DNA of 64,000 nucleotides from Archilochus colubris (Eukaryota; Chordata; Aves; Apodiformes; Trochilidae). Below, piece by piece: positions 35,211 through 48,500 of the stretch; within the stretch, counting starts at the first letter, position 1; each line of letters begins with the position of its first letter. The position numbers and the translations under genes are program-made. Where the stretch lies: contig CM041086.1 of NCBI GenBank assembly GCA_023079485.1, positions 14,082,401 to 14,146,400 of the forward strand. Direction: 5' to 3'. Below the pieces are notes generated by a model. The model did no database searches, was not told the DNA's origin, and saw nothing but the letters and a program-made list of their open reading frames with translations.

Positions 35211-38079
35211 GGTGTGTAGGTCATTGGTGAACTACTAAAAGAAAAAAAAAAGATTATTTTAATAATGGTCAGGCACATGGATAGGAACCAACTTGCTAGC
35301 AAGTGTGCTTCACAATTGCAAAAATCCTACTCTAAATCAGGAGGGGCTGTGGTGAATCACCAGGAGCATCAGCCATAACATCATCCTGGCCAAACTGAAC
35401 CTCTTGGCTGGAAACTGAGTGCCAACACTCCCTGCTGTAGCAGCTCCACTTCTTTACCTGGCATTTTGAAACTGCTAACTTGATTTCTCTGCTTCCTTGG
35501 TTCTTTCATGCTATGGCAAAGCTCATCTGAAAAAATATTTCTTCTTTGCTTGCTTGAACCTCTAGTATATTCTCTCCTCTATCATTATGCTATTCCTTTG
35601 CTTTGTGTTACTTTTGAGTTTTATTCTGCCACAAGCAGAGTTGTACATTGCTTTTACTGAGGTGATCTGCAGGCAGGACAATATATCTGAAAAAAAAATT
35701 TGACCCTCTTTACCTAATGTTTGGAGATAGGATGGATGCCACCGTACCTATATTTTATTTAGATTTTGTTAGATAACCCTGCTTAATTCAAAGCTGCAGC
35801 AATAAATTGGACATACACTATTTTACAATATGCATTATGGATGTTATTGCAGATGCTAAATTTGGAGAAGTCTGTTGTCAGTGGAGCTGAAGAGACTGGA
35901 GGATGCCAGACTGTGGTGAAACTAAGCCTGCCCTGGCCAAGCTACAGTGTGGAGCTGCTCAGGGTGATTTTAAATGACCTTTCTCTCAAATACAGAAGAT
36001 TCTACTTTAAGTATAGAGCTCTTCTCGACTAATTTATTATGCTTCTTAGGTAAAAAAAAATAAAAAAACAACTAGGTATAAAACAGATCTCTTGCAGAAA
36101 AAAAGAGATAAATTAAAGGCTTGTATCTTCTACCCATCCCATAAATTTCCTTTATGGAACAGAGATGAAAATCTAATGTGGCTTTGTGCTGCCTAAGGGA
36201 TTTTCTCTATCCAGAGGCACATTTTTGGTTGCTTCACATGACTGCTGTGAGACCAGTGGACCTTGTTTGGAACCAAAGCTTGGGTCTTTGCTTCTGAAGT
36301 AAATGGCCAGATTGCTTATTTTGTTCAACATGTAAATAAAACAAACTGACACTTTCAGGTAAACTAACTCAGTCCCCGCAGTTCTGCAGTCTACAAGTAA
36401 ATATTCACAAATGTATAAGGGTTTATTTTTCCAGAACTCTCATTGTAAACTGGATTAACCCACCATCTGCTATGAAGCCAATGATCTAATTTAATTTATT
36501 CTTATCTACCTTCTGTGTAAGCACAGCTTGTCAACTCCTGTGCTACACGTTTGGCAGAATATGAATAAGAGCCTTGGCTCCAGTGCAAAACAGACTCTCA
36601 GTGGTGAGGAGATGTCAAAAAAGTCCTGGGCAATAAGTACTTATCAGCCTGCAAGACAAACTTCAGAGGACAAAAACTCCTGCAAATGTGAAGTCTCCCC
36701 AAATTGCTGACCTCCACTAAAGGCTTTTGTTTATCTTTCTCTGTCACTTCCAGTTATTTTACAAAACCTCAGCAGATCACCCTCCTAAAGACTAGACTTT
36801 AGGAGAGCTGGACTAGAATGTATATAAGCAGCTGACTATTCTTTCTGCACCTGCTCTGGAAAGCATTTGTTTTCTATAACTGCCAGCAGGTTCCACATAA
36901 AAAACTGGATTTCACTGTGGCATGAAGCCATGGGTGCATCAGTGCCTCAGGTCCAATTGGATGCTGTAAGGGTGAAGCAATGGGAAAATGATAAATACAA
37001 ATAAAGAGTCAGAATCAAAGTTCTGATCCTGACCTACAGAACATGTTCTTTAATTTTGTAATTATAGTGCTCTGTCATTCCACTCTCATAAAATTTGAGA
37101 ATTTGAGACTTATTTTTGATTCAGTCTTACAAATTTCTTTTTTTTTCCCTCTTCAAATACTTAAGTGGTAAGTTAGTTTTAAACATGTATGGCCTTCATG
37201 AAATAAGGATTTTTTCATATATTTGTTATAGCCATCTTTACTCTCAAGAATTCTCCTTTTTCTCAAGCATTCTCCTCTTTATACCTAACCTATTTTTTAC
37301 CTGAGAATAGAAATATGCCCTCCTCTCCTGCAGTCCTCCTACTGGGATGCATAAGCCTGGTTTAACTTTTCATTACTAAGTCAGACGTTAGACTTAGCAA
37401 CAAATAAAACCTAATCTTAGACAACAGTGCAATGTTGTCAGGCTTTCTCCTCAGTGTGCTTAAAGATTTGTGACAATATCAAGTTCATCAGCAAGAACCA
37501 CAGAAAGCAGACACCACAATTTCCAGCTGTGAAACCCTGATGTTCATGTCCTAGTGAAGAGACTCAGGAGGTCAGTAACATTTCACAGAGTTGCAGAACT
37601 GCACCACAGCTTTTATGCCTACCTGAAACTTCTAGTAATGATATTCTTCAGTGTAAAATCAGCATATTCTCCCCTTGAGCCTCCTCTGAGTAATTTCTAG
37701 TTCTCGGAGATAAGGATTTCTATTTTCCCTGCTTTTTTAATATTGTATAAAGGCATGCAGCCACCATTATAAATCTATGAACTGAGATAGATACATCCTT
37801 AAAATTTGGTCTGGTCTTTCCTAATGTTAAAACCATCACTCGTCTACCTTGTGCATAGTGTGAGAAATGACAGGGCACAAAGGCAGACAGCAGAGAGGTT
37901 TTAATTTCCTCACCCTCTGCATGAATATAATTTAAGACCCAAGACCCATCTCCAGTGCATACTCATAAATAGTGATAATATAATGAAGGACAGGGACAAC
38001 TTCATATTCATACTTGAGAATTCATTTGGGTATAAAATAGTCATTTTGTAGTCAGGGATGGTTAGAGCTAAGAACATGG

Positions 38080-38165
38080 GATGCAATTTTCAGAGGGATT
38101 GAACATTTGCATCTCCTGCTGAAATCAATAGGAACTGTAGGAGTTCAGCACCTTTGATCAATAGG
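38080..38165. repeat. Possible ancient amniote palindromic repeat
   Basis: The stretch reads tttcagagggattgaacatt, then tctcctgctgaaatcaatag and gagttcagcacctttga. The two halves are imperfect reverse complements (ttcagagggattgaac against gttcagcacctttga). It resembles an old palindromic MITE-like repeat that I remember from reptile and bird genomes. The identity is from memory only. Confidence 0.4.
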
Positions 38166-40563
38166 ACCAGTGATTTGCAAGTCCAAACCAGCTGCCAATA
38201 AAATGGTGAAGTTTCATGGAAGAAAAATCCTACTTACTAATGGGCTAAAAATAACAGACTAGATGAGCAGCCACATCAAACACTGTAGTATACTTAAAGA
38301 AAATGGTGTGATGCTGAAAAATTACAGAAAAAATACTATATTTCTTATTCTATCTCTTGTTTTTGCCTTTTATATTGTTATCTTTTTGGGCAAATTTCTT
38401 TCTTAATTGCTGATGGCTTCTTTGGTTATTTACAATTAGATTAAAAAAGAATTTACCATCCCATAGTAGCCTATTTTATACTCTTCAGAGCAAATCACAG
38501 CAAATCTTCAGAATCAAACAGATATGTTTTTGTCTTTCATGTGATAATTTGGAATTTATGTTATAGCCATTGGAAACAAGTATGCCCATAGTGTCTGCTA
38601 GTCCTCATCTCACCAGATAAAATAAAAAAAAATAAATTAAAAGTGCTATAGAAGTTTCAGTTTTGTTCTCCAAACTGTACTTCTGAGAGGTGCCACCTCT
38701 CTATCTGAGCCCAGAGAGGTGACAGGGATCCAGCTCAGTCCTCAAACACCTCATACAGAGAAACACATTTCAACACACAGCCAGGGATGTACCCATTTCT
38801 GTTTTACAATCAAGAATTGAAAAATTGAAGGTACCTAGATTTCAATAATTTTCTCACAAGATATTTTTTTTATTATTATTATTACTTGAGCATTCATTTG
38901 CCTAAGTCTTTAAAGCACTCACAAGCTGATGAAGCCTCCAGACACACAGACTGCTAGCAGGCAGATCTTGCCCAGTTCATGTTGCTGTCTGAAGAGCAAA
39001 TAACTTGTTTTACCTCATCAGCCTTTCACTCCAACAGAAATTTCCTCCTTCCCCCAGCCCTGGCCAGGCTCTGGGGAGCACCTGGTGACACTGCTGCAGC
39101 CCATAATGGAGTGATGACAGCCACTGATGTCACCTCGCCAGGGGAGTCCCAGTTTCTCACCTGCCTTACTCCCCTCTTGGCACTCAATCTCAAGCAACTG
39201 CACCCCAGACTGCCACGAATACATTACAGTTCTCAACATATATAAAAGTACAGAAGAAAAATAAAAGCATTTCTGCCTTCATTCGACAGCAAATAATTCA
39301 ACATATTCCCAGTGTGGAGACCAAACATCCATTTTATGAAATGGGGGATTTTTTGAGTAACCATTCTGACTTTAGAACCTACTCACAGAAATTACTCTTG
39401 TTGAAGCAAAAATATGTTTTATTTGATTAAGCTGATCCCAGGTTAAGTTTGATCCTGAAACTGAGGGGTTTTTTGCAATTTTGGCCCAAGGCTGCAGTCA
39501 CTGCTCAGGCTTAACACCCTCTGGCTTAAAGGAAACTTTGAAGGAGTGAAGACTGATTGACCTGAATCATGGTGAGCAAAGAGAAAATACTTGGGGGACT
39601 GAATTTTAATTTCAGACTGTTACAGAAAGTCTTGATTTTGTATATTCCACTCCTCTTACTTAAAATATGCACATTAAAACTTTTGATGTAAAAAGATATG
39701 AAAATATGAAACCCTGCAGGGCAAGTGAACTTTGGAAATAGTTTATAAGGTACTATTCATATCTAACTAAATGGAAAGAACCACAGTACCTGGCTCATAA
39801 GAAGAGAAAATGAACTTATTTAAATATTTAATCAACCAGAAATGAGCAGTATGAATATTAATTTGGAAGAAGTTAAGTAATACTACCTGAATCTTCAGGA
39901 AAGCTTATGCAGCTGAAAAACTTCTGGGGCAAAAAAGAGCAAATAATACCATGTTGGAAAAAATGCCTGAATTACACTTGCTGGTTCAGAGATTTATATT
40001 TTGCTGCAGAAAACATAATTAAAAATACTAATAATTTATAAAGTGCAAAGACACCTTCATTTTACTTAGTTCTGACCAACTCAAGAAAACACCTAAAACC
40101 TTTATGTTATCAGGTCAAAAGAAACACAGGTCTACCAGAAATTCAGGTAGAGCTCTTAAATTCCTAGTGACACAGAGCAGTCTCAAACTTCTCAGGCTGA
40201 TGGCATGCAGCAGTTTATCTCTAAAAAGTTAAAAAAAAAATCAGGCTGAAATATATGCTGGGAAGCAACAGACTGTTTCATCCACAAAAAAATCAAAATG
40301 GTTGGGGTGGGATAAATATGTAGCAAACAGATGAGGCTGCAAAAATTATACAGCCAGTCCTAACTGAGGGCATATGCTCACCAGCTGTTACTTAAATTTG
40401 CAATTAATGTAGCTTACTAGATCCTCAGGTGCTTTCAAATAATCATACACCAGAAATGATGAAATCTGCTTTCCCATCTGCATTAGATGGGGGATGCTAG
40501 AAAAAAAATCCCTCCTGTTGAGCATCTGACTGACAGCAACCAGAACTTTGTCACTATGGGACC

Positions 40564-40585
40564 AAAAAAAAAAAAAAAAAAAAAA
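40564..40585. repeat. Poly(A) tract
   Basis: A run of 22 A followed by an A-rich stretch with C and G. It is in the intron downstream of the transmembrane exon. No element body is recognised. Confidence 0.9.
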
Positions 40586-41784
40586 GCAAACCAAAAAACA
40601 AGCAGAAAAACAAAAAGTGACTGAAAATGAAATAATTTATAATTTTCACCATAAAGACATTTGTTCAGAGAATACAGAAACTCAGGAGCAACTTATTGGT
40701 TTGGAGGTACCTCTACTTGCACCTGTACAAGTATTTCCAAGTGCAAACCACTCTTCCAGACAAACCCAGTTATTCCCATTCAGGCTATAAAATGCTGGGG
40801 ATACTCTGGCTCCTGCCCTCCTGCAACTGGCAACAAAACCAACCAACCAAAAGTGAGAAAGTGCATCACAGAAATGAAAATTATTTTTGCCCTATGTTTA
40901 CAGAAGGCAAAGTCTAATTTTAAGATTCTACATCATAAATGTTCTGTAATCTTTTCAATCCAGATTGAAAAACCAATGCAACTGTTAATGTTCAGCCAAA
41001 ATGCCATCTCATCAATCACAAGGACCTGCCCTCCCATGTATGGCTGTAATCACAATGACTCCAAGTTCACCTCCAAGATATCTATTTTCCCCCCCAAAAG
41101 GAAGGCAGTTCTAGATGCTCTGATAAATTCTCACAATCTTCCATAACAACAAAATGCAACGTACAAAGATGAGTTGGAAATTAAGTAACTGCACTTTAGA
41201 CTACGTAGCATTTTTCTGAAACTCAATTTTAATAAAGAGACAGCAAAATATATCTCAAAATATATCTCAGAAAGTGTGGTGTAAAATACATTTTTAGAGC
41301 TAGCTGTCATTCTACCCAATGATATAAGAATTAAAAGGAAAAAAAAAATATTTAAATTGTTATCAGACTGAAGAATGAGACAGAGCCAGCAAGGCAAAAC
41401 ACGATTAAGAATTATCAGTCTTTTCCAAATAATTCTTTAAGAGCAACAATGTTGTAAGGCTTAATATGATAATCAAATGTTTAATTTAAGAAAAACATCA
41501 CAGCAATTAAAATCAGTAGGAGTCTTCTGCTAGTATAAACATGTCATCTTCAATAATATTCCTTTCTCTATTAGGCAGTATCAAGGTTAACAGAGTAGAA
41601 AGTTAATGAGAACGCCATGTCCTATTCAACCTCTGCCCAAGCTAGCATTTTGCTTGCTAGAATTTATAAAGCAGCTAACAGCATGATTAGTAAAACACGG
41701 ATTAGTGCAAAAGGCAGCAAGACAACAGAGCAGAAATGGTGAGGAAAAGTTGAGCAGAGAAAAGAAAAGAAAAGAGAGGCTTAC

Positions 41785-42023
41785 CAATAACATAGGTTAG
41801 CAACAGCGCCAGGGTGACGGTGATGGCTGTGGCACTGAGAGCAGTGCACTTCCAGTTGCAACACCTGTAAGGTTTGTGAAAAGTGAAGGTGGGTCTAGAA
41901 AAGGTGCTTCTAGGGAGAGGCCTAGGAGGTGGAGAGTAAACAGTATTGGATGTTAAAGGATAGTTCTGACTGGCTGCGCTGAAGATAGCTGAAGACCCAG
42001 ATCCGTGTTTAAATAGGAAATGC
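41785..42023 (-). CDS. TENM1: Teneurin-1 internal exon: second proline motif and transmembrane segment
   Basis: This 239-bp exon enters in phase 2 after acceptor cctag (AG at 42025-42024), completing the Arg codon begun in the previous exon. It leaves in phase 1 at donor ATTG|GTAAGC. Its 79 codons begin [11 protein letters not shown] and contain a second proline-rich motif SPPPRPLPR (codons 30-38). A basic and cysteine-rich juxtamembrane stretch follows (YRCCNWKC, codons 52-59). The single transmembrane helix starts near codon 61 ([19 protein letters not shown]) and continues into the next exon. The order cytoplasm, membrane, outside makes this a type II protein, as teneurins are. The 12.9-kb intron upstream and 11.6-kb intron downstream are of the size expected for this very long gene. 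Confidence 0.96.
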
Positions 42024-42498
42024 CTAGGAAAAGAAGACAAAAGAACCATGTTGTAAAAACCACCTTGTGATTCCAGAAGTGAAAGGAACTATGTCAGCAC
42101 TGTTTGATGAACACTGCACATACCCACAGAAAATACCAAAGACAGGGAAATGTGTATTGGAATACTCTCTGTATTAAAAGTTTTTCAACACGCCGCAAGA
42201 CTTCCAGCAATTTTTAGTGCAACAGTCTCATGTAAATGAATTCTAAACTATCCTCCCAGTGGCTCGGAATAATGCTGAGGAAAGGTTATTTCTCAGTACA
42301 GCACTTGGGGGTCCTCCAAGAGGAGCAGCCCCCATGTGCCTTGTCACACAGGAATGCCTGAGGCACGGGAATTACTGCCAGCAGCACCCCTTCCATCCAC
42401 AAACACACCACTGGTTTTATCTCACCAAGAGCAGAAAAAAAGGTACCACTCTGAATATTAATTTTTAGTAGGGATTCTCTACAGAAAATATGAAATAG

Positions 42499-42523
42499 AA
42501 AAAAAAAAAAAAAAAAAAAAAAA
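42499..42523. repeat. Poly(A) tract
   Basis: A run of 25 A about 0.5 kb upstream of the transmembrane exon, followed by tctatatataaaaag. It reads as poly(T) in the transcript. Confidence 0.9.
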
Positions 42524-43520
42524 GTCTATATATAAAAAGAGAAAGGTGACTACCTAGCAGAAATTCTCTAGGGTGAGTACAATTTCTTCAGGATTCTTAA
42601 TTGAGCTATTTTGAGATTTTGAGAGCAGTTTTTCTTCAAATGATTTTACCTATTGTGGTGATTCTCAAGCATCCTACGAACGAATTCATTTGGAGACCTA
42701 TTTCAGCATACTTTGAAGGACTGATTGCTTTCAAGAAAAAATAGTAAAGACCTACATTAGCACAAAAAAACAAGAGACAGAAATGTGCCTTGCAGAACGA
42801 GCTCTGGTGCAGGAATACAGTAATTCTCTAGAGGAAGATGGGTGGTTTTTAGACTGAAGTGCTCTCGAAGAGATTTTGGGAAAGGATACTCCATGTTAAA
42901 CAATAACTTGCAGTGCAACGTGCTCAGAAATTGTCTCAAAAAAGGACATACTGAAGGCTGACCATACCAACCACATCATCTTTTGGAAACAGCAGCTTTG
43001 TTTGGACCTTCTTTCCTTTTATCTAAGCAAGCAAGCTTCTTCAGGGGACTCCTTCCTGACTGGCACCCATCTAATCCACACCACACACACCAGCCAAAGA
43101 GCTTCTGATCTTCTCAGTGCTGTTGTCTCTCCAGCCCCAGGTCTGAGCAGAGAAAGCCAGGGAAGGGGCACTGACACCACACAGTTTGTAAGAGCAGGGG
43201 CTGCCTTGGCCATGGGGCTGCCAGCAGAGCACTGATTTGTCCTGAAGCTCTGCAGCCCTTCTGTTGAATCTCCCAACTTGGGAAGGAATTTCCTAGGGAA
43301 CAACGTGGAGCTCTGCTGAGCTTGCCAGCTCTTTGCTTTGTGAGCCAGACCCTGATGTGAGGCAACAATGCCCTTGCAGTTTGGGTGATCTGAACTTTTC
43401 CTACAAGCTTCCAGGTCAGTCAGAGCATCTGTGACTCTCATTGCTGGTGGTTCTCACAAACCCCAGGGTCTCTGGTCCTCCATCAGCTGAGAGCTGTGCA
43501 AGTGATCTGCAGATCCCCAG

Positions 43521-44316
43521 TGTCCTGGTTTGGGCCAGGATAAAGGTGATTTTCTGTCTTGTACTTTTGCTTTCAGCTAAGTCTCTTGTAAGTAGCTGCA
43601 CTTGCTGAAATTAACAGCAAGTTTCTCAGTCAGTGTCTGCTTCTGGGACTGATCACACTCGATGTTTATATTTACAGCCAGAGACTGGTGTGCAGAACCA
43701 GGGACACTGCTCAGTTCTGAGGAACATTTTACCCTCCAGAAGGAATAAAGAGGTCCCACCTGCAGCCCTCCTTTGGGGAGGAACGGACAAGATAGATGCC
43801 AGAATTGACCAAACAGAGTATTCCATCCCATACACCTCATATTCAGTATAGATTTGAGGGATCACGAGGGTCAAATCCCTTCCTGCTTCCCCTTCTTCTC
43901 TTGTCCCTGTTTTGCTTTAACATCCTGGAAGGATTCCGTCCGTTCCTCTGCCTGTGCTCCTGATCCATCCCAGCCCATATCTGTGTGTTCCTGCCTCCAG
44001 CTCCCAACTGCTGCTGACCCCAGGATTCCAGCCTGGACTTTCCCAGGGCTGCCCTGCAGCCTTGGTGGTGAGGTGAGAGTTACTGGGGGAAGAGGGGGGC
44101 AAGGAACGTGGTATCCATTTTTCCCATATATTTGTATAGATTTAGTAATTTTTCCTATTTATCATTACTGTTTCATTAAAGCTGTGTAGTTCAGTTTCCA
44201 ACCGATCAGTCTCTCTCCCTTATTCTCTCTCCTTTCTTTATCAGGGAGGGGAGAGGGGATTAATAGAGAGCAGCTGTTACTTGGTTTAATTTCCAGGCCA
44301 GTGTTAAACCCTGATA
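43521..44316 (+). mobile_element. Solo LTR of an endogenous retrovirus-like element, copy 2
   Basis: This 796-bp element can be aligned by eye along its whole length with the LTR at 15000-15808, with small indels (for example an extra 6 bases near 43598). It begins TGTCCTGG and ends CTGATA, one base away from the GACA end of copy 1. It is flanked by a perfect 5-bp duplication CCCAG (43516-43520 and 44317-44321). The TATA-like site has decayed to TATAGAT (43847-43853), while ATTAAA remains (44175-44180). It lies in the plus orientation, antisense to TENM1, in the intron between the proline-rich and transmembrane exons, about 1.5 kb upstream of the latter. Confidence 0.9.
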
Positions 44317-45530
44317 CCCAGGCAAGCACTACCACACCTCTTGTGCTGGGGGGTTCAAATAGCCCTCAGGTGTTTCTAGGAAAATGGAAGGAGGATCTTG
44401 CATTTAGAAGCAGGTGGCATTATGATTCCTGCAAGCCAAAATCCAGGGCCACACCTCACAGCTGAACTGGCCAAAAGTCTTCCCAGTGACAAATGGAACT
44501 TCACACCTTCAGCAAGGCACAAGACAAATCTTTTGAATACACATATGGATCAGTAAATCCGTGCTGATAAAATGCCTGTGATGGATTCACTGTGGGATGT
44601 ACACAGGATCAAACACTCAGGAGTATGAAACATGATTACACTGTGACATTTGACTTTAAGAATCTTGTAAATACATGTTCCTGAAAAGGTAATTGCTAAA
44701 ATGGTGTAATGAGTATAATATGATACATTTCTATTGTGAGATTTTAAAAGAAAGCTTTCAGTTCTCAAAATAAAATAAAAAGGTATTACAGAGCAGTTTT
44801 ATCTTTTAAAGGGCCTTGCATTTAGGCACTTATATAAAAAAGAAAGTAAATGAGACTACCATTTAGCTTGCATTACAAATTAGTGTCTGCATATCAGGAG
44901 GCTGCTGATCAGGAGGCAAACCATGATAATGAGATTTTTGTGTTGCTTATCTTGAGTACTATTTATTCCTGCTTCATACTTATAATCCAAGTAAACAGCA
45001 CTCAGAAAAAAAAAAACAAAAAAAACCCCAAAAACCAAGAGAATCTGACTGTGTACAGCATCCTGGCATTACACTAGACAACATGTTTTAGTTACCTTTC
45101 CCAGGGATTTTCACTGTTGCAGGTATGTACATTACATAGAGGGCAATGCTCTGAACATGCTAATGGGACCTGTAACTATTTCAGTACAAAAATTCTGAAT
45201 CAGGTTGTAGTAAAATAATGATTTCAAATGCAGCAACCTAACTGCCTATAGGCAAAATAAAGACATATTTAAAAGCTATAAAAGATTTGTAAATAGATAA
45301 ATCTGCTTCCTTCATATCAGGCGTGAGAATACAGTTGGTTATTTTGGCTTCAATGTTTCATTGTCACACATGAAGCCTCCTGCAAGCACATGAAGCCTTA
45401 ATTTTCAGTCAGCAATTATTAAAATACAAAGTCACTTAGATTGGCAGCAGGAAAGAATTGTCACAACAAAATTCCTACTGATATTCAAGAAAACAATCAC
45501 CAAATGAACTAATATATTACATGCAAGCAC

Positions 45531-45558
45531 ATATATAAAATATGTATATATATATATG
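45531..45558. repeat. AT-rich dinucleotide microsatellite
   Basis: Short (TA)n with interruptions (atatataaaatatgtata...tatatg). It is likely length-variable but has no visible function. Confidence 0.85.
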
Positions 45559-48500
45559 CACACAAATAAGGTATATAAACAGTCAATAGCTCTTTACCTG
45601 CTTTACATTTTCAAGGCATAACAACAAAACCCTACTTATTTGATAATGACCTTATTTAATTTTTTTGAAATCAAACCAGATGGCCTGATATTGACAGTAT
45701 TGATTGTCCTTTATGGTGCCTAGCTCAAAGATATCAGAGGTAAAGGGAAGGAAGTGCTGAACTGGAAGTTCTTATTAAGGCTCTAACAGCCTTGTAATCA
45801 ATAGCCAGGAATAATTTCATTCTCTTGCACAGGGATTTAGGAATGTGGCCTCGTAGCCTGATAGTAAAATTCTCATGTGCAGAGGGATTTCTTTAATAGC
45901 AGAAGAGTGCAGAGAAGCTGCCTTCAGCTCACACCCTTGCAGACAGATGACTCTATTAATACAGAGGAAAATTTACATAGCTCTGACTCGTAGTAAAACA
46001 GACTTGAGGCAGTGTTACACTAGAACTGAGCTGCCAATGAAATAACGTCAAGAAAATGTTAAAAATCGTAATTGTCTGTGCTTTCCATTTTGGGGAGAGT
46101 AAAATGAGAATCCAAAAGCATTTCTATAGAATTTGAAAAGCCACTGGTGACAAATTTCCAAATCTGGACCATGAGAATGTTCTCATAAATGCAGCCAACT
46201 CCTCATCATTCTGAGCACACCACTCTTCCCAAAGGACTTCAGGACATGTTAAGCTCTTACTATCAATTCTGCAAAATCACTGATTCCAATACATAAATAT
46301 TAAAAGGATCAGGAAGAATTTCATGTTAGAAAAGAGGCAGTTCAGAAACCTTTTCTTAAGGTAATCACCATGTCTGTTTACCCATCTGTCAATTTGTTCC
46401 TCTCTACAAATGTCAAACATTTGAATTTTGCATCTTCTCAAGCAAAGTTGACAGGATGAAAAAGCTTCTTCCAGACTCATAAAAACTGGGTGGGGGACAC
46501 ACACACACACCAAGACTCCCAATCCCACTTCAAATCCAACAAAACCCACAACAAGCTCCCATTTCTCAGCTCAGCCTCTCCAGGCCCCTCTGCCAGCTGA
46601 ACAGGGTGGCTGACAGACAGCCAGGGCTAAACCTGCTACCCTGGCAGGGGGGAAAGGAGTTATTGGGGAGTTCAGGTGTCAGAAAACATGAAATTAAACC
46701 TCTTAGTCCTGCTGATCCCAGAACAACTTTCTCTAAAGAAGCAGTTTCATGTGGCTCTCTAAGTGCTCTTGTTCAACCTGAAGAGGAACGGTGCAGAGCT
46801 CCAAGAGTGCAGTTCATACAAAAATGATGAATTCTGAGCTAGAAGAAGGTTAGGGGTTCATTTCTTTCTTTTCACCCTTCTCTATTAGGACATTTTGTTA
46901 TGTTCTTTTTGGCTTTTTAGTCTTACAGAGCTACACACGAAGCAGCATCTCAACTGAATTCATGTGGCATTAACTTAACACGATTACATAAACCAGAATA
47001 ACTCCACACAGAATTCCTTAATTAAATTTTAAGAAAAGATTTTTATAGCCCAGTACTGCAGTAATGTCCCTCAACTTTGTCAAGGGCTTGATATCACCTG
47101 GGTACATTTCATGCAGTTACCCCTGCTTAGTGTCTGCAGGCTCAGAAATGTACTTCTGTTTGTACCTTTAGCATGTTTTCCTTCCATTTCCAACTAAAAC
47201 TAGAGGTTTGTAAAAGGAAAAAATGATGGAGAAAAAGCAGTTTTAAAAGTGAACCACCAGGTGAGGTAGTAGAAACACATATCTTGCAATGCCTTGGCCA
47301 AAAACTGGTCCTGCACTTCTCCTGAATAAACCAAGTAGGAAAACCTTTGTACTTGTAGGTGTTTCACATTGAAGAAATAGTTACAACTCAAGTGTTACAA
47401 ATTGCTGCAAAGCCCTGTGGTAGGAAAACTAAGTCTTCAGTTTGGTCATTTATATTTTTCAATTTCCTTTCAACTACATTCTGTGACTCTATATAATAAA
47501 TACAAATATATTTATGTCAATTTATAAGTAATTGAGGTAATTAGTTTAGTTATCCAAGGGAATTATTAAGAGACAGAGTAGCTGAAATGTAAGAAGAATT
47601 CTGATTTTTGGTATAACAAGAAAAAATAAAAATGCTAAAAGAGATTTGGAACATATGCCCATCTACTTTGGCAAATATCACCCATGAGAAAACCACTGTT
47701 ATATGACCTTTTCCAAGTCATTTAATATTTCCTGTGATAGTGGGGAAAGGCAGATATTCCCATTTTCCTGATTTTCTCTGTATCCCTTTTTGTACCCAAA
47801 GTGGGAGAGGTAAAAAAAGGTGCATGAGTATGGTCCTCTGTTCATATAGCTCACATCTGGTACTCAGGAAGTTATATAGTATAAAAACAAGACAGCTCTT
47901 CTAAGGTAAGTATATAGTATAAAACCATGACACCTTCTTGACAACAAAGATACCTGCACTAAACCCTCACCTTGAAAACCAACCCAAGTAAACTGTATGT
48001 GAAAGGGAGACATGGCTTATAATTATAGATAGAATCTGATCTATGATTTTATCTGCTTTGTTTCATCTTTTGGCATACAAGAACTGTAGGAACAAGAATG
48101 CTCATGGATGAAAGAAGAGGGAAATGGCCAGGAAAACTATTTATCTAATTTATTTCATCATTCTATTTTTACATGTATAATTGAAATACACTTGAAAGCC
48201 CCTAGAGATTTGTCTTTGGGAATAGATAGAACTGCTTTGTTAAATATTCCTCTTGAGCTGGACTTGCCTTTTGATTAATTCCCATAGAATTGCTTCCCTT
48301 GAATTCACTCATGTTTATCTTACACAGTGCCTGAGAACTTAGTCCTGTGACCCTGGATGTGAAAGGATGCACAAAGAATCTGTATCCTTTACTTTTCACT
48401 TCAGTACAGAACAACAAGTGACATGATGGTGATTCACTTCTCTGCTGTTGCTGTAGGCAAGCTAAGCCTGTTAACCAGGTGACTAAACTTTCAAGTCTCT

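Larger units (their letters stand above)
30211..41784 (-). other. TENM1: TENM1 intron with nested repeats
   Basis: This 11.6-kb phase-1 intron runs from GT 41784-41783 to the tandem AG at 30212-30211. It holds the LTR-like element with nested CR1 (33688-35210), a possible ancient palindromic repeat near 38.1 kb and a poly(A) tract. No exon or other gene is seen. Confidence 0.9.

Noticed and set aside
40661..41146. 161-codon plus-strand open frame, the longest in the window
   Set aside because: It shows no family resemblance or domain, has no splice or promoter context, and lies inside a TENM1 intron. It is compatible with chance.
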